Origin: Paradesertivirga mongoliensis | GTDB taxonomy: Bacteria; Bacteroidota; Bacteroidia; Sphingobacteriales; Sphingobacteriaceae | Assembly: GCF_024436395.1 (NCBI RefSeq) | Contig: NZ_JAFMZO010000001.1 | Span: forward strand, 380,181-444,180 | Length of the DNA stretch: 64,000 nucleotides | Reading direction: 5' to 3' | Part shown: positions 24,678-34,928 of the stretch, piece by piece | Layout of the letters: each line of letters starts with the position of its first letter | Numbering within the stretch: the stretch's first letter is position 1 | The notes under the pieces: generated by a model | What the model was told of the DNA's origin: nothing | The model's database searches: none | The model's input: only the letters and a program-made list of their open reading frames with translations | Program-made: the position numbers and the translations under genes

Positions 24678-26285
24678 CTAAGGTTGCTTCAGTTCCTGAA
24701 GCGACCTTGCGATTGCCTTATCGCTTGCGTTAAGCACCTTAAAATAAGACTCCTGATCAAAATACACCTTTGCCAGCAATGCCTTTATTTCGGTATTGAT
24801 AGCAGCGCGGGCAATTTCAACGGTCCTCCCGGTTGTTTTTATACCCTTTTTTAACGCCAGGGCGATTAGTTGCCGGTACTGAGCATCACTTAAATTAAAC
24901 TCATTTATAATCTGCTTCAGAGAAGTTGGGTGATAGCCGTTTACCAGGCGACTGAACAGAAATTCTGTTAGTAAACCTCTGGCCCGCAAGGCATAATAAA
25001 ACGAATTAAAAGCCGATGTATCCACTGGGATAAAGATATCAGGAGTAATACCTCCGCCACCGTACAACGTCCTTCCCAAACCAGTTTTATACGAATTCCT
25101 TTTATCAGATACACTATCTTTAACCCTGACAGGATTTACTTCCGGTTTTTCAAGACGCTTCGAAGCCTCATCAAAGTAGTCTTTCGGCTTCATTTTATAT
25201 GGCCTTTGTATCGACCGGCCAAGTGGCGTGTAGTAGCGTGCAATTGTTAGATTCAAAGCAGAGCCGTCGCCGAAATTAAACTGTTCCTGTACAAGTCCCT
25301 TTCCGAAAGAACGGCGCCCGATAACAATTCCCCGATCTAAATCCTGTATAGCACCAGCCACAACCTCACTTGCCGATGCTGTTGTCTCGTCGATCAACAA
25401 CACAAGTTTGCCCTGTTCAAACTTTCCGCTTTTTGTAGCAAAATAATCTGTCCTTGGTTCGTGCTCGCCCTGGGTATAAACTATTAATTGCTTATCCGGC
25501 AAAAATTCATCAGCCAGGGCTGTTGCAGCACTAAGGTACCCACCCCCATTGTGTCTCAGATCCACCACCAAACTTTTCATGTTTTCTTGCTGAAGGCGAT
25601 TGACTTCGAGAGCAAAATCATCATCTGTGCGCGCTCCAAACTTGCTTATTTTGACATAGCCAACCGTGGGTGTCAGCATATATGCGGCATCTATACTGCT
25701 AACCGTAATTTTATCGCGCTTAACTAAAACATCCTTTTCACGGTTTGTTTCGCGGCCCTTCACACGCAAATTCACAACAGTTCCGGCTCTGCCTTTGATA
25801 AGGGGCACTATTTTTTCTGAAGAAATTTGCGCGCCTGTTATATTTTTCCCTTCTATAGCGGTAATTTTATCTCCAGCCTTTATTCCGGCTTTTTCTGCCG
25901 GCCCCGTTTTCACGGAGGTGATCAGCATCGTATCGTTCAACACGGTATACTCCACACCTATGCCGTAATACTTACCCTCCAGATCCTGCGACTGCTCTCT
26001 GGCCTTTACAGGCGGCAGATAAGACGAGTGTGGGTCTAAATGAGACAAGATTTGATTGATAGCTAGGTTTTGCAGCGTGTCTGCCTTAACGGGATCAACA
26101 TAGTTTTCTTCAATGATGCCTAAAACCTGGTCAATCTTTTCCGGACTTGCAGAAAAAGGTGTAAAATCTCCGGTTTTTGCCGCGTCGCTTTCGCGTCCAA
26201 ACTTGGGGCCAACGACCATACCAAGTGCAAGAATTCCTGCATAGCAGGAAGCTACTAATAAATTACTTTTCGTGGATGAATGCAT
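24678..26285 (-). CDS. S41 family C-terminal processing peptidase
   Basis: This 535-aa protease has an N-terminal signal or anchor (about 9-27), a helical segment, a PDZ domain at about 95-180 (YYGIGVEYTVLNDTMLITSV, GIKAGDKITAIEGKN) and an S41 catalytic domain. The Ser-Lys dyad is visible as TTASASEVVAGA near 310 and GRRSFGKGLVQEQ near 335. A C-terminal extension of about 150 residues follows. It should process periplasmic proteins from their C-termini. It is convergent with the lipoprotein gene. Confidence 0.93.
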   Translation of the reverse strand: MHSSTKSNLLVASCYAGILALGMVVGPKFGRESDAAKTGDFTPFSASPEKIDQVLGIIEENYVDPVKADTLQNLAINQILSHLDPHSSYLPPVKAREQSQDLEGKYYGIGVEYTVLNDTMLITSVKTGPAEKAGIKAGDKITAIEGKNITGAQISSEKIVPLIKGRAGTVVNLRVKGRETNREKDVLVKRDKITVSSIDAAYMLTPTVGYVKISKFGARTDDDFALEVNRLQQENMKSLVVDLRHNGGGYLSAATALADEFLPDKQLIVYTQGEHEPRTDYFATKSGKFEQGKLVLLIDETTASASEVVAGAIQDLDRGIVIGRRSFGKGLVQEQFNFGDGSALNLTIARYYTPLGRSIQRPYKMKPKDYFDEASKRLEKPEVNPVRVKDSVSDKRNSYKTGLGRTLYGGGGITPDIFIPVDTSAFNSFYYALRARGLLTEFLFSRLVNGYHPTSLKQIINEFNLSDAQYRQLIALALKKGIKTTGRTVEIARAAINTEIKALLAKVYFDQESYFKVLNASDKAIARSLQELKQP

Positions 26286-26398
26286 GGAATAAGAGCGACC
26301 TAAAAATAGGCATTCGGCACGACAATGGAGGACTAAAAATTGTCAGAAAAAAGCTTTTTTTGAAGGGTCTTTTCTGAATATATTCCGACCTTTAAGCC

Positions 26399-27205
26399 AT
26401 GGACAGAACCACCGAACAAGACTCATTATATACCGACCTGGAAAAGAAGTCGGTTAAGGAACTTTTGCACGGAATTAACCAAGAAGACAAAAGCGTACCA
26501 CTGGCCGTAGAGAAGGCAATTCCACAAATTGAAAACTTGGTGGAAAAGATTGTCGAAAAGATGAAAGCCGGGGGCCGACTGTTCTATATAGGTGCCGGAA
26601 CCAGCGGCCGTTTAGGGATTGTAGATGCTTCAGAATGCCCGCCAACTTACGGTGTACCCCATGATATGGTGATCGGAATTATCGCAGGCGGCGATTCGGC
26701 TATAAGAAAGGCGGTTGAGTTTGCAGAAGATGATACTGAACAAGCCTGGGAAGATCTATTAAAATTTACTATAAGTGATAAAGATGTACTCATAGGTATC
26801 GCAGCATCAGGCACTACTCCTTACGTTATCGGAGGATTAAAACGAGCTAACGAAGCAGGTGTACTCACCGGCTGTATTGTCTGCAACATAGGCAGCCCGG
26901 TAGCCGTAGAAGCAAAATATCCTATAGAGGTTGTAGTGGGGCCGGAATACGTTACCGGTTCTACACGAATGAAATCCGGGACCGCCCAAAAACTTGTTCT
27001 GAACATGATCAGCACCACCGTGATGATCCAGTTAGGAAGGGTGAAAGGAAATAAAATGTTCGACATGCAGCTCAGCAACAATAAATTGGTTAAAAGAGCC
27101 GTAAATATGGTTGTCGAAGCTACAGGATTAGATGAACAAACGGCACAAAAACTGCTTGATGAACATGGGAACGTGAGAGCTGCGGTGGAAATGTATAAAA
27201 AATAA
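26399..27205 (+). CDS. murQ: N-acetylmuramic acid 6-phosphate etherase
   Basis: This 268-aa SIS-domain enzyme carries the MurQ signatures GAGTSGRLGIVDASECPPTYG near residue 63 and TGSTRMKSGTAQKLVLNMIST near 187. It cleaves the lactyl ether of MurNAc-6-phosphate to GlcNAc-6-phosphate and lactate during cell-wall recycling. A BadF-type N-acetylglucosamine kinase-like gene at 49071-49928 could act in the same recycling pathway. Confidence 0.95.
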   Translation: MDRTTEQDSLYTDLEKKSVKELLHGINQEDKSVPLAVEKAIPQIENLVEKIVEKMKAGGRLFYIGAGTSGRLGIVDASECPPTYGVPHDMVIGIIAGGDSAIRKAVEFAEDDTEQAWEDLLKFTISDKDVLIGIAASGTTPYVIGGLKRANEAGVLTGCIVCNIGSPVAVEAKYPIEVVVGPEYVTGSTRMKSGTAQKLVLNMISTTVMIQLGRVKGNKMFDMQLSNNKLVKRAVNMVVEATGLDEQTAQKLLDEHGNVRAAVEMYKK

Positions 27206-27310
27206 TGTGCAGATGAGGGGATGTACGGATGTGCATATTTTGCTAATTGCCAATCTGTACCTTAATAGAGTGCCGTCATTCGCACATCACAAACCTGCAT
27301 ATTTACATAT
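27205..27310. repeat. Intergenic word-repeat region after murQ
   Basis: ATGTGCAGATG, GGATGTACGGATGTGC (27205-27236) and the complementary-type words CGTCATTCGCACATCAC, CTGCATATT (27274-27303) lie on either side of a 38-nt spacer. The pairing is loose, but the word content is shared between the two strands. Confidence 0.35.
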
Positions 27311-27316
27311 TTAACA

Positions 27317-27883
27317 ATGCACGAAATAGAACCTTTTTATCGCTGGCGCGACGATTACATAGCATCGGAAGATGAGCGTTCGCCATTTTATGAGATGGAG
27401 TACAGTGAGTTTGAATTCGATAAAAAGATCTACAACTATTACATCCATCCCCAATGGGATTCTTTTGGATCACAGACCTTGTATCTGAAAACACTTTTTG
27501 CAGACTATGATAAGCAGTATGCCATTATAGAGTTTATCGGTGAGTGGAACGATGCCATTTACAACGACATCATGCTCCTGAAACGAGAAATACTGGAACT
27601 CATGATAGATGAGGGCATCAATAAATTCATCCTGGTAGGAGAAAATGTTTTAAACTTCCACTCGTCAGACGACTCTTACTATGAAGAATGGTTCCAGGAT
27701 GTTGAAGAGGGCTGGATTGCAGGCGTGAACTTCAGAGAACATGTTATCGACGAATTCAAAAGCAATAACATTGATTATTACATCAATTTTGGGGGCGAAT
27801 TAGATCATATCGCCTGGAGAACACTTAAGCCCATCCAGTTTTTTAAAAAGGTGGAGGAGCAGTTGGTGAAACGGCTCACCTAG
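27317..27883 (+). CDS. Conserved hypothetical acidic protein
   Basis: This 188-aa cytoplasmic protein is rich in Asp, Glu, Tyr and Trp (FYRWRDDYIASEDER, HSSDDSYYEEWFQDVEEGW). There is no signal peptide or membrane segment. I believe such proteins are conserved in Sphingobacteriia, but I do not know a function. It is likely a single gene; the region after it leads to the SAM riboswitch. Confidence 0.7.
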   Translation: MHEIEPFYRWRDDYIASEDERSPFYEMEYSEFEFDKKIYNYYIHPQWDSFGSQTLYLKTLFADYDKQYAIIEFIGEWNDAIYNDIMLLKREILELMIDEGINKFILVGENVLNFHSSDDSYYEEWFQDVEEGWIAGVNFREHVIDEFKSNNIDYYINFGGELDHIAWRTLKPIQFFKKVEEQLVKRLT

Positions 27884-27989
27884 TGAACAATTTCTTTCAG
27901 GATGTCGGGCTGAGCTTTTCGAAGCCTTTTGAAGCTTCAGACATTAGTACAAACTAAACGAGCTGTGTCGACTTTAAGACTCTTATCCG

Positions 27990-28021
27990 TTTGCATTTTA
28001 AGATTTTTTATTGCATTTTTG
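27990..28021 (+). promoter_or_regulatory. Promoter of the metH-metF transcript
   Basis: TTTG (27990-27993), a 20-nt spacer and CATTTTTG (28014-28021, one mismatch to TAnnTTTG). The predicted transcription start near 28025 coincides with the first base of the riboswitch P1 stem. Confidence 0.5.
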
Positions 28022-28024
28022 CAA

Positions 28025-28136
28025 CGCTTATTCAGAAAGACGGAGGGATTAGACCCTGCGAAGTCTTAGCAACCTGTGCTTACAAGGTGCTAAATTCTAA
28101 CTGATTCCATACACCAAGGATGAAGAAAGATAAGTG
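28025..28136 (+). ncRNA. SAM-I (S-box) riboswitch
   Basis: The P1 stem pairs CGCTTAT (28025-28031) with ATAAGTG (28130-28136). Inside are the conserved elements GACGGAGGGA, ACCCTGCGAAG, TTAGCAACCTG and AAGGTGCTAAATTC, in the SAM-I order. It binds S-adenosylmethionine and lies 132 nt before metH, so it should reduce expression of methionine synthase and MetF when SAM is plentiful. No classical terminator is evident between it and metH, so the mechanism is open. Confidence 0.93.
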
Positions 28137-28179
28137 AATTCAAAGCCGGATACCCGACTTTTCAAAATAAGCTTGCAAA

Positions 28180-28261
28180 GAGATATGAGATACTAGATTT
28201 GAGAATTGAGACCTTATGCGTCTTATCCGGTCTCACACCTAATATCTCACATCTCACATCT
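28180..28261. repeat. Imperfect GAGATATGAGAT word hairpin in the metH leader
   Basis: The left arm (28181-28213) and right arm (28229-28261) match as inverted sequences at 24 of 33 positions (GAGATATGAGAT... / ...ATCTCACATCTCACATCT). The hairpin lies between the SAM riboswitch and the metH start codon, so it is part of the mRNA leader. Confidence 0.55.
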
Positions 28262-28268
28262 AAAAACA

Positions 28269-31200
28269 ATGAGCATAAGAGAAGAATTAAAGAAGCGAAT
28301 TTTGGTAATTGACGGGGCTATGGGTACAATGATCCAGCGCTACCAATTAACGGAAGAAGATTTCCGTGGAGAACGATTTAAAGACCACCCCTGCGATGTT
28401 CGCGGCAATAACGACTTGCTTAACATCACACGTCCCGACGTAATCAAAGCCATACACGCCGAATACCTGAACGCAGGCGCCGATATCATCGAAACCAACA
28501 CCTTCAGTACACAACGCATCTCGATGGCCGACTACCAGATGGAAGATCTGTCGTACGAAATGAGCTACGAAGGAGCGCGCATTGCAAAAGAAATCGCCAC
28601 AGAGTTCACTCTTAAGAATCCCGATAAGCCTCGTTTTGTTGCGGGAGCCTTGGGCCCCACAACTAAAATGGCTTCCATGTCGCCGGATGTGAACGACCCT
28701 GGTTATCGCGCTGTTAGCTTTGACGAGCTGGTAGATGCTTATTATGAGCAGATAAAAGGCTTGATTGATGGCGGCGCCGACGTATTGCTGTTTGAAACTA
28801 TTACCGATACGTTAATAACAAAAGCAGCTTTGTTTGCTGCGAAAAATTACGAGAATGAAATCGGCCGTACGATCGAAATCATGATCTCGGGTACTATTAC
28901 CGATGCCAGTGGCCGTACGCTTTCCGGTCAAACGGTGGAGGCTTTCCTGAATTCGCTGTCGCATGCAAACCTGTTGAGTATCGGCTTAAATTGTGCTTTA
29001 GGTGCAAAAGATATGCGTCCGCATATTGAAGAATTATCAGCCAAGGCAAGTTGTTATATTTCTGCATATCCAAATGCAGGCTTACCAAACGAATTTGGAG
29101 CCTACGATGAGGTCCCTCACGAAACTGCACATTTGGTGGAGGACTTTATTAAAAACGGCTTTGTAAATATTGTAGGTGGGTGTTGCGGCACCACTCCCGA
29201 GCATATTAAATGCATCGCCGAAAAGGCGGCAAAATATCCCCCAAGGGTTCCCGCTCAACCCGAACCCTTCCTGCGCTTAAGCGGGTTGGAGCCTGTAACA
29301 CTAACTCCAGAGACGAATTTTGTAAATATCGGCGAGCGTACCAACGTAACCGGATCGCCGAAATTCTCGAAGCTTATTTTAAGCGGAAATTTCGAAGAAG
29401 CTTTATCGGTAGCACGCCAACAGGTAGAAGGCGGCGCCCAAATTATCGATGTAAACATGGATGAGGGGATGCTTGATTCTGAGGCTGCCATGACCAAGTT
29501 TCTTAATTTGATCGCCTCAGAGCCAGATATTTCAAAACTCCCAATCATGGTCGATTCTTCGAAATGGACAGTGATTGAAACAGGCCTGAAATGCCTGCAG
29601 GGAAAAGGCGTAGTTAATTCCATCTCACTAAAAGAAGGCGAAGAAAACTTTAAAGATTACGCCCGCAAAGTGAAGCAGTATGGCGCGGCTGTGGTAGTGA
29701 TGGCCTTTGACGAAAACGGCCAGGCGGATTCATACGAACGTCGCATTGAGATCTGTAAGCGCTCGTACGATATTCTGGTAAATGAAGTCGGCTTCCCCGC
29801 GCAGGATATCATTTTCGACCCGAATATCTTAACGGTTGCCACCGGACTGGAAGAGCATAATAACTATGCAGTCGACTTTATCAATGCAACACGCTGGATA
29901 AAAGAAAACCTCCCCCTGGCAAAAGTAAGCGGTGGTGTTTCAAATATTTCATTCTCCTTCCGGGGAAATAATACTGTGCGCGAAGCCATGCACTCGGCCT
30001 TCTTGTATCATGCCATTAAAGCAGGCTTAGATATGGGAATTGTAAACGCCGGGATGCTCGAGGTTTATGAAGAGATTCCGAAAGACCTATTAGAATTGGT
30101 TGAAGATGTACTTTTAAACCGTCGCCCCGATGCTACAGAAAGGCTGGTGGAGTTCGCTGATACAATCAAGACCAAAGGAAAAGTTGTTGTGAAAGACGAA
30201 GAATGGCGAAAAGAAGGCGTTGAAAGCCGACTTTCCCACTCCCTCGTAAAAGGTATCATCGACTACCTTGACGATGATGTTGAAGAGGCCCGTCAGAAAT
30301 ATGCTAAGCCGCTCGAAGTAATTGAGGGTCCGTTGATGGACGGAATGGGCATTGTAGGCGATCTATTCGGTCAGGGAAAAATGTTTTTGCCACAGGTTGT
30401 GAAATCGGCCCGCGTAATGAAAAAGGCAGTCGCATATCTTTTACCTTTTATCGAGCAAGAAAAACTTGATAATGCCGACAGCAACCAGCGCAAAAATGCC
30501 GGTAAAGTTTTGCTGGCAACGGTTAAAGGCGACGTACATGATATCGGTAAAAACATTGTTGGAGTAGTTCTGGCATGTAATAATTTCGAAGTGATCGATT
30601 TGGGCGTAATGGTTCCTGCACAAAAGATCATTGACGAAGCAAAAGCCCATAATGTTGACATTATAGGCTTAAGCGGATTAATTACACCTTCGCTTGACGA
30701 AATGGTTCACTTTGCCAAGGAAATGGAACGCCAGGAATTTAAAATCCCGTTGATTATTGGCGGAGCAACTACTTCACGTATTCATGCGGCAGTAAAAATT
30801 GCTCCTAATTACTCAGGACCATCAGTTCACGTGTTAGATGCTTCAAGAAGCGTAACAGTTTGCAGTACTCTGATGAGCGATGAAAACCGGGATGAATATA
30901 TCAACCAAATTCGCGGTGAGTACGATAAGGCGCGCGAAGCGCATCTCAATAAACGCTCGGATAAGCATTTCAAAACCATTGAAGAAGCTCGTCAGAATAA
31001 ATTTCAGATTGGCCTAAACGGATCTCTTCCTCCAAAACCAGCTTTTTTAGGAACAAAGGTTTTTGCAAACTATCCGCTCGAAGACTTAGTCCCTTATATC
31101 GACTGGACTCCTTTTTTCCATACCTGGGAGTTAAGAGGTAGCTACCCGAGAATTTTTGAAGATCAGTACGTAGGTGACGAGGCTAAAAAGTTATTTGCTG

Positions 31201-31931
31201 ATGCTCAGGAATTATTGAAGAAAATCATCTACGAAAAATTACTTGAAGCCAGGGGTGTCATCGGATTTTGGCCGGCAAACTCTGTGGGTGATGATATCGT
31301 ATTGGATGTTCATGGATCAACTACAGTGATTCATACTCTTCGTCAGCAGGTAGAAAAAGCTGCCGGCGAACCGTATTATGCTCTGGCTGATTTCGTGGCG
31401 CCAAAGGAAACCGGAATTCCTGATTACTTTGGCGGATTTGCCGTTACCACTGGTATTGGTTGCGACGAATTAGTAGCTAAATATGAAAAGGATCACGACG
31501 ATTATAATAGCATCATGGTTAAGGCCTTGGCCGACCGCCTGGCCGAGGCCTTTGCTGAAAAAATGCACGAGTTGGTGAGAAAAGAATACTGGGGCTATGC
31601 CAAAGATGAGAACCTAAGCAACGAGGAACTTATTAAAGAAAAATATGCAGGTATTCGTCCTGCTCCTGGTTATCCTGCCTGCCCCGATCATACCGAAAAA
31701 GAAACGCTGTTCCGACTGTTGGATGCAGAAAATGCAACCGGTATTAAACTAACAGAAAGTTATGCTATGTATCCAACAGCAGCCGTCAGCGGTTTTTACT
31801 TCGCTCATCCCGATTCACGCTATTTTGGTTTAGGTAAGATTTCTAAAGATCAGGTTGAAGATTACGCAAGACGAAAAGAGATGGATTTGGAGGTGGTTGA
31901 AAGATGGTTAAGCCCGAATCTGGGTTATTAA
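28269..31931 (+). CDS. metH: Cobalamin-dependent methionine synthase
   Basis: This is a complete MetH of 1220 aa. Modules in order: homocysteine methyltransferase (about 1-325, zinc site [11 protein letters not shown]), pterin-binding domain (about 345-620, [14 protein letters not shown]), B12 cap and cobalamin-binding domains (about 645-880, [14 protein letters not shown] with the cobalt-ligand His) and the AdoMet-binding reactivation domain (about 900-1220, [15 protein letters not shown]). The start is ATG 28269 ([12 protein letters not shown]); the open frame upstream is leader sequence. It transfers the methyl of 5-methyl-THF to homocysteine. It is controlled by the SAM riboswitch and followed by metF, which supplies its methyl donor. 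Confidence 0.97.
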   Translation: MSIREELKKRILVIDGAMGTMIQRYQLTEEDFRGERFKDHPCDVRGNNDLLNITRPDVIKAIHAEYLNAGADIIETNTFSTQRISMADYQMEDLSYEMSYEGARIAKEIATEFTLKNPDKPRFVAGALGPTTKMASMSPDVNDPGYRAVSFDELVDAYYEQIKGLIDGGADVLLFETITDTLITKAALFAAKNYENEIGRTIEIMISGTITDASGRTLSGQTVEAFLNSLSHANLLSIGLNCALGAKDMRPHIEELSAKASCYISAYPNAGLPNEFGAYDEVPHETAHLVEDFIKNGFVNIVGGCCGTTPEHIKCIAEKAAKYPPRVPAQPEPFLRLSGLEPVTLTPETNFVNIGERTNVTGSPKFSKLILSGNFEEALSVARQQVEGGAQIIDVNMDEGMLDSEAAMTKFLNLIASEPDISKLPIMVDSSKWTVIETGLKCLQGKGVVNSISLKEGEENFKDYARKVKQYGAAVVVMAFDENGQADSYERRIEICKRSYDILVNEVGFPAQDIIFDPNILTVATGLEEHNNYAVDFINATRWIKENLPLAKVSGGVSNISFSFRGNNTVREAMHSAFLYHAIKAGLDMGIVNAGMLEVYEEIPKDLLELVEDVLLNRRPDATERLVEFADTIKTKGKVVVKDEEWRKEGVESRLSHSLVKGIIDYLDDDVEEARQKYAKPLEVIEGPLMDGMGIVGDLFGQGKMFLPQVVKSARVMKKAVAYLLPFIEQEKLDNADSNQRKNAGKVLLATVKGDVHDIGKNIVGVVLACNNFEVIDLGVMVPAQKIIDEAKAHNVDIIGLSGLITPSLDEMVHFAKEMERQEFKIPLIIGGATTSRIHAAVKIAPNYSGPSVHVLDASRSVTVCSTLMSDENRDEYINQIRGEYDKAREAHLNKRSDKHFKTIEEARQNKFQIGLNGSLPPKPAFLGTKVFANYPLEDLVPYIDWTPFFHTWELRGSYPRIFEDQYVGDEAKKLFADAQELLKKIIYEKLLEARGVIGFWPANSVGDDIVLDVHGSTTVIHTLRQQVEKAAGEPYYALADFVAPKETGIPDYFGGFAVTTGIGCDELVAKYEKDHDDYNSIMVKALADRLAEAFAEKMHELVRKEYWGYAKDENLSNEELIKEKYAGIRPAPGYPACPDHTEKETLFRLLDAENATGIKLTESYAMYPTAAVSGFYFAHPDSRYFGLGKISKDQVEDYARRKEMDLEVVERWLSPNLGY

Positions 31932-31992
31932 GTCGGACGTTAAGGAAATAAATAATTAAGAATTTTAAGCGCTCCGCCTGCGGCGGATTGGT

Positions 31993-32946
31993 ATGAAAAT
32001 AACTGAACACATAAAAAACGCTAACGGGAAAACGCTTTTTTCTTTCGAGCTGCTTCCCCCGGTAAAAGGTCAGCGTATTGAGAACATCTACGATGCCATT
32101 GATCCTTTAATGGAATTTAAACCTCCGTTTATCGATGTTACATACCACCGCGAAGATTTCATTTACAAACAGCACCCAAATGGCTTGCTCGAACAGGTTT
32201 CGTATCGCAAACGCCCTGGCACCGTGGCCATTTGCGCAGCGATTATTAACCGCTATAAGGTTGATGCAGTTCCGCATTTAATCTGCGGCGGCTTTACTAA
32301 GGAAGAAACTGAAAACGCTTTAATTGATCTCCAATTTCTTGGGATCGATAACGTATTAGTATTAAGGGGCGATGCTCGCAAAGGTGATGCAAGTTTCATC
32401 CCTACACCCGGCGGCCATGCTTATGCAACCGATCTTTTGCAACAGGTGGTAAACTTAAACCGTGGAGTTTATCTGCACGACAATAGCGATGCGCAGAAAT
32501 CTGATTTCTGCATCGGTGTCGCAGCCTATCCTGAGAAACACTTCGAAGCTCCGAATATGAAAACTGACTTCGATTATTTAAAAATGAAAATCGATATGGG
32601 CGCGAATTTCATCGTTACTCAGATGTTTTTTGATAATCAAAAGTATTTCGATTTCGTAAATCTTTGCAGGGAAAATGGAATAACCGTTCCAATTATTCCG
32701 GGATTAAAACCGATCACTTCTTCTAAACAACTGGTTAGTCTTCCCAAAATCTTTCATTTAGATTTACCGGAAGATCTTACAAAAGCAATAACAAGCTGTA
32801 CATCAGAAAAGGATGTGAAGGAGGTTGGGATTGAGTTTATGATTGAGCAGTGTAAAGAGTTGATAAAGTTTGGCGCGCCGGTATTGCATTTTTATACCAT
32901 GAGTAATCCGGGACCAACAAAGAGGATTGCGGAGGCAATATTCTAA
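31993..32946 (+). CDS. metF: 5,10-methylenetetrahydrofolate reductase
   Basis: This is a 317-aa flavin-dependent TIM-barrel enzyme with the MetF opening FSFELLPPVKG near residue 16, FIDVTYHRED near 48, the NVLVLRGDARKGD loop near 115 and GANFIVTQMFFD near 200. It reduces 5,10-methylene-THF to 5-methyl-THF, the substrate of MetH encoded 61 bp upstream. Both are probably under the same SAM riboswitch. Confidence 0.96.
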   Translation: MKITEHIKNANGKTLFSFELLPPVKGQRIENIYDAIDPLMEFKPPFIDVTYHREDFIYKQHPNGLLEQVSYRKRPGTVAICAAIINRYKVDAVPHLICGGFTKEETENALIDLQFLGIDNVLVLRGDARKGDASFIPTPGGHAYATDLLQQVVNLNRGVYLHDNSDAQKSDFCIGVAAYPEKHFEAPNMKTDFDYLKMKIDMGANFIVTQMFFDNQKYFDFVNLCRENGITVPIIPGLKPITSSKQLVSLPKIFHLDLPEDLTKAITSCTSEKDVKEVGIEFMIEQCKELIKFGAPVLHFYTMSNPGPTKRIAEAIF

Positions 32947-32955
32947 GCTATATTT

Positions 32956-32990
32956 TAGCAATCAGGCAACTAAGAGTTATCTGATTGCTA
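32956..32990. terminator. Hairpin between convergent metF and HAD genes
   Basis: TAGCAATCAG (32956-32965) pairs perfectly with CTGATTGCTA (32981-32990) around a 15-nt loop, followed by TTTAAATTAA on the plus strand. It could end transcription from the metF side and perhaps from the thr operon side; the T-tract is weak. Confidence 0.5.
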
Positions 32991-32996
32991 TTTAAA

Positions 32997-33602
32997 TTAA
33001 AGGCCACCTCTATCCACAAGCTCTGCGTGCAGTTCTTCCGGAGAAATGAAATGTATACTATCAATTCCCATTTTAAGGGCAGATTTTACATTTCTGAAAT
33101 TATCATCAATAAACAGAACCTCTTCCGGCTTCAAATTATATCTGTCCAAAAGGATCTGAAAAAATGCTGGATCAGGCTTACGAATCTTCTCGGTGCCTGA
33201 CACCACTACGCCGTCAAACCAGTTCAGAAAATCATATTTCTGCTTAGCTATTGGAAAAGTCTCGGCTGACCAATTAGTTAAGGCGTAGATCTTATATTTA
33301 CCAAACTCCTTAAGTTGTTTAAAAATCTCTACAGTGCCTTCAATCGGGCCGTTGAGCATCTCTTCCCATCGTCCGTAATACGCTTTAATATTTTCTTCTT
33401 GTTCGGGATACTCCTTTATCAGCACTTCTGTAGCTTCCTGAAGTGTACGTCCTGCATCTTGCTCTTCATTCCAGTCATTGGTACAAATAGTCTCCAGAAA
33501 GCTTTTCATTTCGCTTTCGTCCGTAAAGATCTTTTGATAGAGATACTTGGGGTTCCAGTCGACTAGTACGCCGCCTAAATCAAATATTATGGCTTTAATC
33601 AT
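32997..33602 (-). CDS. HAD family hydrolase (haloacid dehalogenase-like)
   Basis: This 201-aa HAD phosphatase has motif I IIFDLGGVLVDWN (Asp nucleophile), motif II YALTNWSAE near 113, a motif III Lys in KIRKPDP near 150 and motif IV FIDDNFRNV near 175. It fits the YihX/HAD-IA-v3 group of sugar-phosphate or small-molecule phosphatases. It starts 4 bp after thrC, so it is the last gene of the thr operon. A link to threonine metabolism is possible but unproven. Confidence 0.87.
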   Translation of the reverse strand: MIKAIIFDLGGVLVDWNPKYLYQKIFTDESEMKSFLETICTNDWNEEQDAGRTLQEATEVLIKEYPEQEENIKAYYGRWEEMLNGPIEGTVEIFKQLKEFGKYKIYALTNWSAETFPIAKQKYDFLNWFDGVVVSGTEKIRKPDPAFFQILLDRYNLKPEEVLFIDDNFRNVKSALKMGIDSIHFISPEELHAELVDRGGL

Positions 33603-33606
33603 GCGG

Positions 33607-34914
33607 CTAGCTATTTAAAAGGTAATTCTTAAACGCTGCAAAATCTGCTTTCATTTCCACAGCTTGCTTAGGTTTACCCTCCAATGCTTTCACTTGTTCG
33701 GGTATAGTTACACTTTCTGCGATTTCTCCCTGGTAAACATCCGGAAATTTACATGGATGAGCGGTCGACAGGAATACACCTGCGCTCGTTTCATCATTAA
33801 ATTGTTTACGGTAATTCTCAATCGCCAGCCAGGCTATCGCTGTATGCGGACAAACCACATAATTGTATTCTTCAAATACTTTATAAACCGCCGCTCTGGT
33901 TTGTTCATCGGTATAACTTACCGCTGAAATCACTTTTTTAAGGGCATTTAAATCATCACTGAAGAGGTTCATAATACGCACCCAATTACTAGGATTTCCA
34001 ACATCCATCGCATTTGAAAGTGTGGCAACTGATGGTTTCGGTTGGTAAACTCCGGTTTTGAAGAATTCCGGAACCGTGTCATTAGCATTCGTAGCTGCAA
34101 TAAATTGTTTAACAGGAAGTCCCATTTTCCAGGCCAGTAAACCGGCGCCTATATTTCCGAAATTACCGCTTGGAACAGAAAACACCACCTCTTTTTTTCC
34201 CTCGCGCTTTAATTGAGCGTAAGCATTAAAATAATAGAAAGTTTGTGGCACCAACCGTGAGATATTAATGGAATTAGCCGACGTTAAGCGGAACTTTTCA
34301 TTTAATTCATCATCGACAAAAGCCTGCTTAACCAAAGCCTGGCAATCATCAAAAGTTCCATCTATTTCGACAGCACGAATATTTTGTCCGTTAGTAGTGA
34401 GCTGCAATTCTTGTATCGGACTAACTTTTTCTTTCGGATACAGAATAGTCACTTGTGTATTTTCTACGCCTAAAAAGCCCAATGCTACCGCACCTCCTGT
34501 ATCGCCCGAGGTGGCTACCAGTACATTTAGTGTCTTTTCGCCTTCTTCAAGGAAATAAGCCATTACACGGCTCATAAAGCGCGCTCCAAAATCCTTAAAT
34601 GCTAAAGACGGACCATGAAAAAGCTCAAGAACGAAAGTATTTTCGTCCAGCTTCACAATTGGTGCAGGGAAATTGATAGCATCCTCAACAATTGCCTTCA
34701 AGTCATTATCGGGCATGGCATCCTGTAAAAGGCTCTTTGCAACCTTGAACGCGATCTCGGGAAGAGAATAATTCTCAATAGTATTAATGAAATCAGCGTC
34801 CAGCTGCGGAATGGTTAAAGGCATGTATAAGCCCTTGTCCTGGGGCATACTGTTGAATACTGCCTCTTTAAAATCTACTGCTGATGTTGGATTATTGGTG
34901 CTGTATAATTTCAC
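33607..34914 (-). CDS. thrC: Threonine synthase
   Basis: This PLP enzyme of about 435 aa converts O-phosphohomoserine to threonine. The PLP-lysine motif is HGPSLAFKDFGARFM near residue 100, and LVATSGDTGGAVALG and VPSGNFGNIGAG follow. The start is set at GTG 34914 (VKLYSTNNPTSAVDFKEA), the normal beginning of the family; the 15-residue extension to 34959 looks like leader sequence. It lies 213 bp after thrB, with a word-repeat region in the gap. Confidence 0.94.
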   Translation of the reverse strand: MKLYSTNNPTSAVDFKEAVFNSMPQDKGLYMPLTIPQLDADFINTIENYSLPEIAFKVAKSLLQDAMPDNDLKAIVEDAINFPAPIVKLDENTFVLELFHGPSLAFKDFGARFMSRVMAYFLEEGEKTLNVLVATSGDTGGAVALGFLGVENTQVTILYPKEKVSPIQELQLTTNGQNIRAVEIDGTFDDCQALVKQAFVDDELNEKFRLTSANSINISRLVPQTFYYFNAYAQLKREGKKEVVFSVPSGNFGNIGAGLLAWKMGLPVKQFIAATNANDTVPEFFKTGVYQPKPSVATLSNAMDVGNPSNWVRIMNLFSDDLNALKKVISAVSYTDEQTRAAVYKVFEEYNYVVCPHTAIAWLAIENYRKQFNDETSAGVFLSTAHPCKFPDVYQGEIAESVTIPEQVKALEGKPKQAVEMKADFAAFKNYLLNS

Positions 34915-34928
34915 TGTTCTTTCTTTTT

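Noticed and set aside
28206..28268. Longer N-terminus for MetH.
   Set aside because: The 21 codons encode [12 protein letters not shown] from the word-repeat hairpin; [12 protein letters not shown] is the family start.
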